A DNA stretch of 44,286 nucleotides from Chlamydiota bacterium. Lineage in GTDB: Bacteria > Chlamydiota > Chlamydiia > Chlamydiales > Rhabdochlamydiaceae. Below, piece by piece: positions 32,701 to 40,216 of this stretch. Every line of letters starts with the position of its first letter. The stretch's first letter is position 1. Where the stretch lies: NCBI GenBank assembly GCA_022614855.1, contig JAKEHU010000015.1, forward strand, positions 1-44,286, written 5' to 3'. The position numbers and the translations under genes were made by a program. The notes below the pieces were generated by a model, which made no database searches, was not told the origin of the DNA, and was given only the letters and a program-made list of their open reading frames with translations.

Positions 32701-33495
32701 TTAAATAAGCATGACAATGGCAACGAGTAACAGAAAACCTCCAAAAAATTTTCTCAATTTATTCCCATCAAGCGTATGCGCTAATTTTACTCCAAGAGGG
32801 GCGGTAAAGATCATTGATATCCCGATCAGAATAAAAGCTGGCAAATAAATGTATCCAATGCTTTCAGCTAATGCAACATGTTTCATTCCATAATAGAGAT
32901 AGCCGATTGCACTTAAGAAAGAAACGACAAGACCAATAGCAGCTGCTGACCCAATTGCCTTTTTTTCTTGATAACCCAACCCAATGAGCATGGGAACTGT
33001 GAACACACCTCCACCAAGTCCCAAAATACTAGCCGTAGAAGAGATCAAAAGCCCCAACCAGGTTAAGGTAGACTTTTTCGGTTTTACGGGTGTGTGTCTT
33101 TTAAAGGTAAAAGGTCTGAAAAAATGGACTGCTAAAATAATGAGGAAAAAAGCAAAAATCATTTCCAAAACAACACTTGAAAGGAACTGGGTAGCAAAAG
33201 CGCCGAGAAGAGACCCTAAGATGAGTCCTGGCAACATTGCAATAAACACATCCCAAAGAACAGCTTCTTTTCTATGGTGAAGATACATGGCAATACTGGC
33301 TGCTATCACTACAGATGCCAAAGAAGTGCCAAGGGCCGTATGAGCCAGATAAGCCTGTGGAAAATCTATGAACTTTAGAGTATAGATAAGAGAGGGGACG
33401 ATCACCACCCCGCCACTAATCCCAAATAAGCCGGCAAAAAATCCAGCAAAAGCTCCGATGCAAGCAAAGAGGACTAGCGCAAGAATGGCATCCAT
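32701..33495 (-). CDS. TauE/SafE-family membrane transporter
   Basis: A 264-residue protein of about eight membrane helices built as two homologous halves, each starting with the glycine-rich motif (AGFFAGLFGISGGVVIVPSL and SILGLGGGVFTVPMLIGLGY). The family moves anions such as sulfite, sulfoacetate or sulfonates; the substrate here is not determinable. The stop is 12 bases from the PKS start on the same strand, so it may be co-transcribed with the PKS operon; upstream is cutA with a 49-base gap. Transport of a sulfur compound or of the polyketide product are both open. Confidence 0.88.
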   Translation of the reverse strand: MDAILALVLFACIGAFAGFFAGLFGISGGVVIVPSLIYTLKFIDFPQAYLAHTALGTSLASVVIAASIAMYLHHRKEAVLWDVFIAMLPGLILGSLLGAFATQFLSSVVLEMIFAFFLIILAVHFFRPFTFKRHTPVKPKKSTLTWLGLLISSTASILGLGGGVFTVPMLIGLGYQEKKAIGSAAAIGLVVSFLSAIGYLYYGMKHVALAESIGYIYLPAFILIGISMIFTAPLGVKLAHTLDGNKLRKFFGGFLLLVAIVMLI

Positions 33496-33544
33496 ACCTC
33501 GCCATACTAAAAGTGTAGGAAAAAATTAGCTACAAAATTGTGTT

Positions 33545-33871
33545 TTACTTGTGGGTGGAAGCCAACCTGGTTTCCTCTGCAATCCAAGATAAATAGCGAG
33601 GGTTGCCACGAGTGATATCTACCTGCAAGATTTCCGGAACTTCATAGCTACAATTTGCGATAATATAGCTCTGAATTGCCTCAAAATGATCGATTAAAGT
33701 CTTGAGGATGACTTTGGCTTCAATGCTCTCTTCAATTTTTCCTTCCCAACGAAAAATTGATTCAACTTCTGGAAAAATGGAGGCACAAGCAATCAGCCTT
33801 TTTTCGAGCAATCCATGAATAATCTTTTTTGCTTCAGATTTATTTTGGCAGGTCCAAAAAATATAAATCAT
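33545..33871 (-). CDS. cutA: CutA1 divalent-cation tolerance protein
   Basis: A 108-residue trimeric PII-like protein from ATG 33871 (MIYIFWTCQNKSEAKKIIHG). Hallmarks: LLEKRLIACASIFPEVESIF, FRWEGKIEE, KTLIDHFEAIQSYI, and YEVPEILQVDITRGNPRYLSWI. It has been linked to copper tolerance, but its exact role remains unclear in most bacteria. The frame extends nine residues further to ATG 33898; the shorter start gives the usual CutA N-terminus and follows an AAGAGA stretch. It sits between the secreted protease and the TauE-like carrier on the same strand. Confidence 0.94.
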   Translation of the reverse strand: MIYIFWTCQNKSEAKKIIHGLLEKRLIACASIFPEVESIFRWEGKIEESIEAKVILKTLIDHFEAIQSYIIANCSYEVPEILQVDITRGNPRYLSWIAEETRLASTHK

Positions 33872-33916
33872 GTTTGTCTCTTTTCTTTTTTGATTCATGC
33901 AAAAACTCCATTGTAA

Positions 33917-34720
33917 TTACTCTTCTAAATCATACCCATCAGCTCGCAAAACCTCTTTAATCCAATCCTTCACTTTATGAATTGGAACTGCACCAGAAAG
34001 TGTCCCAGGGCCTGTTTCTGCTAAGCCTAGCATTGCTGATATTCCAACTACATCTCCTTCAAAATTAGCAATAGGGGATCCTGATGCGCCAGGAAACACA
34101 CAAGGGCTTAAAAGAAAAAACTCATCTTTTGTCGAATTAGACCAGCCATCATACCCAAGAATTTTTCCAACAAAAGGTAAAAGCAGCAAGTGATTTGATG
34201 AAATACAAGGTCCACTTGAATAGATGGAAAATATCCAATTTCCAACTTGTGGAGTAGAAGATGATAATTTAAGATAAGGAAAATCTGATTCTTGGCGCCC
34301 TTCAACTTTTAAAAGTGCAATATCTTCGATCGGATGCTCTGCAATAATAGAAACTTTTAAAGGATGATCAGAACAATTTGAGTAAATAATAGGATCCCAG
34401 CAAAGTTTTGAGACATGTTTACAAGTAAGAAAATGGCCTTTTGGTGTGATAAAAAAACCATTTCCATAACCAAAGATCTCTTGATACCACCAGGCTTCTA
34501 AAGCCTCAAAATATGTTAACATATCTCTTTCCTTAGATGTTAAGCTAAGAGTGCAAATTGGATAGGTCATTTTTTCAACAAGAGCATCTAGTGATTTAGT
34601 TGACAAATTTATAGTTTCTTCACTTGACTTGAGAACAGCATTTTCAAGCATCTGATAATCAAGCGCTTCAATTTTTTGAAAACTAAAAAGAATTGCAAGT
34701 AAAAAGAAAAAACATTTCAT
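33917..34720 (-). CDS. Secreted trypsin-like serine protease without PDZ domain
   Basis: A protein of 267 residues. A signal peptide (MKCFFFLLAILFSFQKIEAL) is followed by a chymotrypsin-fold domain: GNGFFITPKGHFLTCKHV with catalytic His102, EDIALLKVEG with Asp133, and FPGASGSPIANFEGDVVGIS with Ser213 (GASGSP instead of the usual GNSGGP). In layout it resembles DegP/HtrA but ends soon after the protease domain, so there is no PDZ substrate-recognition domain. It should act in the periplasm or outside the cell. Seven cysteines would allow disulfides. Substrate unknown. Confidence 0.85.
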   Translation of the reverse strand: MKCFFFLLAILFSFQKIEALDYQMLENAVLKSSEETINLSTKSLDALVEKMTYPICTLSLTSKERDMLTYFEALEAWWYQEIFGYGNGFFITPKGHFLTCKHVSKLCWDPIIYSNCSDHPLKVSIIAEHPIEDIALLKVEGRQESDFPYLKLSSSTPQVGNWIFSIYSSGPCISSNHLLLLPFVGKILGYDGWSNSTKDEFFLLSPCVFPGASGSPIANFEGDVVGISAMLGLAETGPGTLSGAVPIHKVKDWIKEVLRADGYDLEE

Positions 34721-34895
34721 GACTACCTCTACTAAATGTGGTCATTGATTTTAATTCAAGATTTTAGAAAAAGACAAGAGAAAGGTAGATATCTACAACG
34801 TCTGATAATATATCTTATGTATAAATAAATAAGGCTTTGCAAAGTATTTATCAAAATTTGTATATTTTTCTTTTCACTTTAGCTTTGAGGAAATT

Positions 34896-35756
34896 ATGAA
34901 AGGCAAAATCTTATTACTCTCGATTTTTAGTTTGGTAGCCCTATCGGGTTGCATGGAAAGCGGATCTTCTATCCTAACTAAAGTGATGCCTAGTAAAAAG
35001 TCAAATGAACAGCTTTCGCCGCAACTCTTTGAGGGAATTGCAATTGGCAATGTCACCCGCGTTAGTGAATTATTGGAGAAAAATGTCAGTGTCAACTCGA
35101 GAAATAGCTTTGGTGATACCCCTTTGATTCAAGCTGTTCGGTCCAATCAGATCAATATGATTAAGCTTCTTGTTGCAAATGGAGCTGATGCCAATTTACA
35201 AGATTTGGATGGTGCGACGCCTCTTATGATCGCTCTTAACAATGGAAATAAACCCATGCCAAAGCCCTTGAATGATGGGTCGACAATATTCATTGAACCA
35301 CAGGGAAATTTGCACCAATTTTTGGTGGAATTTTTGATTTCTGCTGGGGCAAATATCAACGCAAAAGATTACCAAGGTAGAACCTCTTTAATACGCTCTT
35401 CAGCCGCAGGCAATGTGCATGCCGTTAAACTCTTAATTGAAAAGCATGCGGATATAAATTTAACAGATGATCGAGGAAATACAGCCCTGGTCGCCTCTGC
35501 AATGAATGGGCATACCGAAACAGTAAAAGCTCTTCTTGAAGCCTCTGCTGATGTAGATGTTGTAGATCAAGAAGGTCAAACAGCGCTCATTTATGCTGCA
35601 CAAAATGGACATACCGAAATTTGTAAACTTCTCGTGCAAAAAGGTGCCTCTACTCAAATTAAAGACCATTTTGGAGCTAGCGCACTCAAGCTTGCAAAGC
35701 TCAGGGGTAACAAAGAGATCATCAATCTTTTGGAAAAAGCTGGAGCTACTGATTAG
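34896..35756 (+). CDS. Ankyrin-repeat lipoprotein
   Basis: A protein of 286 residues. A lipoprotein signal (MKGKILLLSIFSLVALSGC) has its lipobox Cys at 19. From about residue 46 it is built of seven or so ankyrin repeats, such as FGDTPLIQAVRSNQINMIKL, RGNTALVASAMNGHTETVKA and EGQTALIYAAQNGHTEICKL. The third repeat is interrupted by about 25 residues (KPMPKPLNDGSTIFIEPQGN). GAGGAAATT precedes the ATG. Ankyrin proteins bind other proteins; here it would be tethered to the inner or outer membrane, facing the periplasm or surface. Ankyrin proteins are common in host-adapted bacteria. Confidence 0.93.
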   Translation: MKGKILLLSIFSLVALSGCMESGSSILTKVMPSKKSNEQLSPQLFEGIAIGNVTRVSELLEKNVSVNSRNSFGDTPLIQAVRSNQINMIKLLVANGADANLQDLDGATPLMIALNNGNKPMPKPLNDGSTIFIEPQGNLHQFLVEFLISAGANINAKDYQGRTSLIRSSAAGNVHAVKLLIEKHADINLTDDRGNTALVASAMNGHTETVKALLEASADVDVVDQEGQTALIYAAQNGHTEICKLLVQKGASTQIKDHFGASALKLAKLRGNKEIINLLEKAGATD

Positions 35757-35779
35757 GAGCTTGTTTTCGAATTGGCGAC

Positions 35780-36367
35780 TTACGAGAGATCAACGACAAA
35801 ATCTCTAAACATTTCTGTTTCTTCATCTATAAGAGAAACCATAAACTTGGTTTGTAGATCGCAGTTTTTTACAAAGATGATTCGCTGAGTTGTAGAATAA
35901 GGTGGAATGATTTCTGCCCGCTTTTTTACCGATTTTGCAGCAAAATCTTTTTTGAGTTTATAGTGGCTGCGAAAGGTTCCGACAGTATCAATTGTCCCTG
36001 GAATGAGAAAGGGCCAAAAGAAGAAACCGGCAACTTTAAAACCTATAGATCTGTAGGCTGCACCTTTCATTAACCTCTTTACCACTTGATTGCTTGGGAC
36101 AGTAGGTAAATCGATCCACTGATCAGAAAGCGAAAGTGGATGACCACTATTATTTTGCACTGAAAGAAAAATCGGTTGAAAGCCTTTTGCTGGAAGGTCT
36201 CTTCTCAAATAGCTATTGCTCTCCCCAGAGGAAAGGACTTTAGCTGTGACAAAAACCCCCTCTTTTGCAAAGAAAACCTCTTTTTCCCCTTCAATGGAAT
36301 GTTTCTTTACAGCAGAAAGGAAAATTAAACTAAAAATTATAATAGAACAAATAAGTTTATTTTTCAT
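35780..36367 (-). CDS. Secreted hypothetical protein
   Basis: A protein of 195 residues from ATG 36367 (MKNKLICSIIIFSLIFLSAV), a signal-peptide-like start. The frame is open 12 residues further, but the shorter form gives the export signal. A beta-rich first part (GVFVTAKVLSS, FQPIFLSVQNNSGHPLSL) precedes a hydrophobic stretch near residue 120 (IGFKVAGFFFWPFLIPGTID), then a charged helix and further strands. It resembles small exported chlamydial proteins in layout, but I recognise no family. Convergent with the ankyrin lipoprotein (23-base gap); upstream lies the MITE-like element. Confidence 0.65.
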   Translation of the reverse strand: MKNKLICSIIIFSLIFLSAVKKHSIEGEKEVFFAKEGVFVTAKVLSSGESNSYLRRDLPAKGFQPIFLSVQNNSGHPLSLSDQWIDLPTVPSNQVVKRLMKGAAYRSIGFKVAGFFFWPFLIPGTIDTVGTFRSHYKLKKDFAAKSVKKRAEIIPPYSTTQRIIFVKNCDLQTKFMVSLIDEETEMFRDFVVDLS

Positions 36368-36410
36368 AATAAACAGTATATTATCTTTATAGTTATAATT
36401 CAAAATAAAT

Positions 36411-36579
36411 AGAGGCTGTCTACAAATTAATCCTATAGAGAATTTTTGAGAGATTTTCGAGAAGAATTGATGCTGCTATCTGAGGACAATATGCGAAGCT
36501 GCATATGACCGAAGAGAACAGCATCGATTATCTTGGAAAGCTCCAAAAATCTCCTAGGAGGAATTTATAGGCAGCCTCT
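36411..36579. mobile_element. MITE-like palindromic element, 169 bases
   Basis: The ends are inverted copies: AGAGGCTGTCTACAAATT at the left and the complement of AGAGGCTGCCTATAAATT at the right (16 of 18 match). The similarity continues inward (TTTTTG, then GATGCTG 36469-36475 against CAGCATC 36519-36525), and the centre is ATATGC-GAAGCT-GCATAT. No coding capacity. Such short elements with GGCTG-type ends are usually moved by a transposase encoded elsewhere, or are fragments of an IS. No clear target duplication is seen. Its right end supplies the last base of the neighbouring gene's stop codon. Confidence 0.75.
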
Positions 36580-36857
36580 TAAGATTTTTCTCTGTTTTTT
36601 AAACTAATTAGAACATAGTTTTCAAGAAATTCCTTTGCCTCTTGCTGTGTATTAAAGATTTCTCTACCAACTAGCATTTGACAGGTATCATCTTCATAAA
36701 TGGCTGCTTCCCAATAAGAAATGGGGCTGCCCTCTTTGATTTCAAAAATTTTAGACACAATCAGATGTTCATAATCTTGCAGGCGAAAAAAATCATCATA
36801 TCTCAAATCCTGTACCCAAATAAAGTCCCTTCCGTTTTTTTCTCGGTGTTCATCCAT
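36579..36857 (-). CDS. Small acidic hypothetical protein beside aconitase
   Basis: A protein of 92 residues starting MDEHREKNGRDFIWVQDLRY. A single compact domain with predicted strands (HLIVSKIFEIKEG, SYWEAAIYEDDTCQMLVG) and a C-terminal helix (TQQEAKEFLENYVLISL). The start overlaps the aconitase stop by eight bases, so it is probably co-translated. The stop TAA is completed by the end of the MITE-like element, so the original C-terminus may have been cut. No family recognised. Confidence 0.65.
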   Translation of the reverse strand: MDEHREKNGRDFIWVQDLRYDDFFRLQDYEHLIVSKIFEIKEGSPISYWEAAIYEDDTCQMLVGREIFNTQQEAKEFLENYVLISLKNREKS

Positions 36858-38802
36858 GTTTTGCTTGCTTTTGTTTAGCTAAAATCACATTGACCAGTCC
36901 CCCAGCTAGAACCTCTTCCTTTTCTCTCTCGCTGAGAGAATGGCGGACTTGAAATCGTCTGTTTTTCGTTTTATTAAAAACTTCAAAGGAACCATTTTCG
37001 ACGATGTTTTTATGAATGTTTTCGATGATGAGCTGGTCGCCTTTATCGATCCTCTCCAGATCTTTTTCATCGGAAAAAAGTAAGGGAAGGATACCAAAGT
37101 TAATCAGATTTTTTCGATGGATACGAGCATAGCTTTTTGCAATGACAGCTCTCATCCCTAAAAATCTCGGAGCAATTGCAGCATGTTCTCTACTTGATCC
37201 CTGCCCATAATTAGAACCTGCTACAACAATGAATCCAGTTTTTTGAAATGGAATAGTTCGTTCATAAAATTGCTCATCAATCTGGGAAAAGGTAAATTTG
37301 CTGATCTCTGGAATATTGCTTCGAAAAGGCAAAACTTTAGTCCCAGCCGGAAGAATTTCATCTGTTGAAATATTATCCTCCATTTTGAGCAAAACAGGTC
37401 CATCAATTCTATCTTCTAGAGAGGTGAATTTTGGGAAGGGCTTGATATTTGGACCCATCTCTAGTTGCACATCTTTTCCATCTTTAGGTGGAGGGATTAA
37501 GGCATCGTGACAAAGGAAATATTTTTTGGGTTCGACAAACTTAGGATAGGGAATTTTTAATTTTCTCGGATCTGTAATTTCCCCCTTCAAAGAGGCAGCA
37601 GCCGCAACTTCAGGACTGCAAAGATAGACGAGATCATCTTTCGTTCCCGATCTTCCAGGAAAATTTCTGGGGACTGTGCGAAGGCTTATTTTTTTACTGG
37701 CAGGAGCTTGCCCCATGCCGATGCAACCATTGCATCCAGCTTGGTGGATTCTTGCACCTGCAGCCAGAAGTTTTTCCAAATATCCATGTTCCGTGAGATT
37801 TTGCAAAATTTGTCTTGATGTTGGAATGATATCTAAGGAAATTCTCTCATGAATTTTTTTTCCTTTCAGAATTAAAGCGGTGATTGCAAAATCACGAAGT
37901 CCAGGATTTGCAGAAGAACCAACCATGGTCTGGTAGACGGGTTTTCCTTCGACTTGGGAAACGGGAACAACATTTCCTGGACTATGTGGGCAGGCAATCA
38001 AAGGTTCTAACTTAGATAAATTTATCTCCTCATCTTCATCATAAAATGCCTTTGGATCGGGAGTGAGTTGAATCCAATCTTTTTCTCTTTTCTGTGTTTT
38101 TAGAAATCTTTTCGTGATTGCATCGGAGGGAAACACCGTCGCCGTTGCTCCGAGCTCTGCTCCCATGTTGGCAATCACATGGCGATCCATTGCACTTAAA
38201 TATTGCAGTCCAGGTCCATGATATTCAAAGATGCGTCCAACTCCCCCATCGACATCATGTCTTCTCAACATTTCCAAAATAATGTCTTTTGCGCTTACCC
38301 ACTTGGGGAGCTTTCCTTCAACTCTTACTCCCATGATTTTCGGCATTTTCACATAAAAGGGTTCTCCCATCATGGCAAGAGCGACTTCTAACCCCCCTGT
38401 TCCAATTGCAAGCATGCTAAGCGATCCTCCAGCACAGGTGTGGCTATCAGAACCAACCAGTGTTTTTCCAGGTATGCCAAACGTTTCCATATGGACAGGA
38501 TGGCTTACTCCATTTCCAGGCCTACTAAACCATACACCAAATTTTTTGCAGGCGCTTTGCAAAAAGATATGATCATCCGCATTTTTAAAATCGGTCTGCA
38601 AAATATTGTGATCCACATATTGAGCAGAAACCTCTGTTTTGACCTTTTTTGCTCCCATTGCTTCCAGTTCGAGCATTACCATTGTGCCAGTTGCGTCTTG
38701 TGTTAAGGTTTGATCGATCTTAAGTCCAATTTCTTCACCTGGAGCCATTTTTCCCGAAACGAGATGGCTTTCAATCAGTTTTTGAGCGACATTTTTTCTC
38801 AT
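36850..38802 (-). CDS. acn: Aconitate hydratase (compact, Aquifex-type)
   Basis: A 650-residue [4Fe-4S] enzyme that isomerises citrate and isocitrate in the TCA cycle. Cluster ligands are visible: Cys123 in VGSDSHTCAGGS and Cys357/Cys360 in AGCNGCIGMG. DATGTMVMLELEAMG at the start and the swivel-domain active-site block VVAGSNYGQGSSREHAA near residue 530 are family hallmarks. The length is shorter than AcnA (about 900) and fits the compact group related to the homoaconitase/isopropylmalate isomerases. The pathogenic Chlamydia lack aconitase, so this supports an environmental chlamydia with a fuller TCA cycle. The 3' end overlaps the small gene at 36579-36857. Confidence 0.93.
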   Translation of the reverse strand: MRKNVAQKLIESHLVSGKMAPGEEIGLKIDQTLTQDATGTMVMLELEAMGAKKVKTEVSAQYVDHNILQTDFKNADDHIFLQSACKKFGVWFSRPGNGVSHPVHMETFGIPGKTLVGSDSHTCAGGSLSMLAIGTGGLEVALAMMGEPFYVKMPKIMGVRVEGKLPKWVSAKDIILEMLRRHDVDGGVGRIFEYHGPGLQYLSAMDRHVIANMGAELGATATVFPSDAITKRFLKTQKREKDWIQLTPDPKAFYDEDEEINLSKLEPLIACPHSPGNVVPVSQVEGKPVYQTMVGSSANPGLRDFAITALILKGKKIHERISLDIIPTSRQILQNLTEHGYLEKLLAAGARIHQAGCNGCIGMGQAPASKKISLRTVPRNFPGRSGTKDDLVYLCSPEVAAAASLKGEITDPRKLKIPYPKFVEPKKYFLCHDALIPPPKDGKDVQLEMGPNIKPFPKFTSLEDRIDGPVLLKMEDNISTDEILPAGTKVLPFRSNIPEISKFTFSQIDEQFYERTIPFQKTGFIVVAGSNYGQGSSREHAAIAPRFLGMRAVIAKSYARIHRKNLINFGILPLLFSDEKDLERIDKGDQLIIENIHKNIVENGSFEVFNKTKNRRFQVRHSLSEREKEEVLAGGLVNVILAKQKQAKHG

Positions 38803-38882
38803 ACAAAATTATCCAAATTTTTTTTTCAACATACAAGTATTAGAAAAAAATGTCTAATCTCAATCGCATCGAAAAAACATGG

Positions 38883-38911
38883 TTGAAAAAAACGTTGATA
38901 TGGTTCATAAA
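38883..38911 (+). promoter_or_regulatory. Predicted promoter of the dicarboxylate/amino-acid symporter gene
   Basis: TTGAAA (38883-38888) and CATAAA (38906-38911) are 17 bases apart, with five and four consensus matches. Transcription would start near 38918, so the leader to ATG 38932 would be only about 14 bases. Confidence 0.35.
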
Positions 38912-38931
38912 AGGGCGAAATCTCATTTTTT

Positions 38932-40191
38932 ATGGCACGAGCAAAAAAAAGAAAATCTCCATGGACTGTTCTCATTGCCATTGTTCTTGCAATAATTATC
39001 GGCACATTAACAGGTAAACAGACAACCTTTTTTGGAGTAAATCTCTATTCTCTTTACGATACTTTTGGAAAACTTTTTATCAACGCTTTAACATTGATCG
39101 TCGTGCCTTTGGTTTCTTCCTCTATCATCACTGGAATTGCAAGAATGGGAAGCGAAGGCTCTTTTGGAAGAGTAGGACTAAAAACATTTGGCTATTTTCT
39201 ATCTACAAGCTTTATCGCAATTCTCATTGGCATTGCTCTTGTCAATCTCATTCAACCTGGAAAAACTTTAACTGTTCAAATTCCTGCAACAGATTCAACC
39301 AATATTTCAGCGCTTCAAATGCAACTAGAAGAAGGAGGAGTAGGTAGAATTAAAGAGCTCATTTTAGACATCATTCCTTCTAATGTGCTTGCAGCGTTTG
39401 CTTATGGGAATATGCTGGGTCTGATCTTTTTTAGCCTTTTATTTGGCTATGCTCTTTCCAAAATTGAATCCCACTCTGCAGCTCTACTTGGGTTTTGGCA
39501 AGGGGTATTCCAAGCAATGATCTACATTACGCATATCATCATGCGCTTTCTTCCCATTGGAGTCTTTTTTCTGGTCGCAAAAGTCTTTGCAGAAACTGGT
39601 CTTGAATCTCTTACCTCTGTCACCTTATTTCTCATGACAGTTTTAGTTGGACTGGGTATTTTTTCTTTTATTGCTCTTCCCGCTCTTTTAAGATTTCTTG
39701 CGAAAGTCAACCCTCTTCGCCATTTTCGTGCCATGAGCCCAGCATTAATCACCGCTTTTTCCACAAGCTCTTCATCTGCTTCGCTTCCCATTACGTTGGA
39801 CTGTGTCGAAAAAAGAGTTGGAGTTTCCAATCGCATCTCCAGTTTAGTAGTCCCACTTGGAACTTCCATAAACCTATCGGGATCTGCTCTCTATGAAGCG
39901 GTTGCCGCTCTATTTGTCGCTCAGGCATATGGACTTTCTCTTGGAATTGGCACACAAATCCTCTTTGCATTCATTACACTCATCACTTCGATCGGTGTTG
40001 CCGGAGTTCCTTCCGGAAGCCTTGTTGCCATCATCGTCATCTTAAAAGCAATGGGACTTCCCATTGAAGGAATTGGCCTTTTCATCGCAGTTGATCGAAT
40101 TTTGGATATGTGTAGAACAACGGTCAATGTTCTAAGCGATAGTTGCTGTGCAGTTCTTGTTGCCAAGTCTGAAGGAGAAAAAATATCCTGA
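38932..40191 (+). CDS. Dicarboxylate/amino acid:cation symporter (GltP/DctA-like)
   Basis: A 419-residue membrane carrier of the DAACS family. The serine-rich re-entrant loop TAFSTSSSSASLPITLDC, the GTSINLSGSALYEAVAALF block (equivalent to the NMDGT region of homologs but altered) and AVDRILDMCRTTVNVLSDS, where the usual Asp and Arg bind the substrate amino and carboxyl groups, are present. Relatives import glutamate, aspartate or C4-dicarboxylates with Na+ or H+. Such uptake would feed the TCA cycle, which the nearby aconitase and malic enzyme also serve. The family Met-Asp-Gly is Leu-Ser-Gly here, which may affect cation coupling. Confidence 0.92.
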   Translation: MARAKKRKSPWTVLIAIVLAIIIGTLTGKQTTFFGVNLYSLYDTFGKLFINALTLIVVPLVSSSIITGIARMGSEGSFGRVGLKTFGYFLSTSFIAILIGIALVNLIQPGKTLTVQIPATDSTNISALQMQLEEGGVGRIKELILDIIPSNVLAAFAYGNMLGLIFFSLLFGYALSKIESHSAALLGFWQGVFQAMIYITHIIMRFLPIGVFFLVAKVFAETGLESLTSVTLFLMTVLVGLGIFSFIALPALLRFLAKVNPLRHFRAMSPALITAFSTSSSSASLPITLDCVEKRVGVSNRISSLVVPLGTSINLSGSALYEAVAALFVAQAYGLSLGIGTQILFAFITLITSIGVAGVPSGSLVAIIVILKAMGLPIEGIGLFIAVDRILDMCRTTVNVLSDSCCAVLVAKSEGEKIS

Positions 40192-40216
40192 CCAAAACTA
40201 TTTTTGAAGAGAAATA

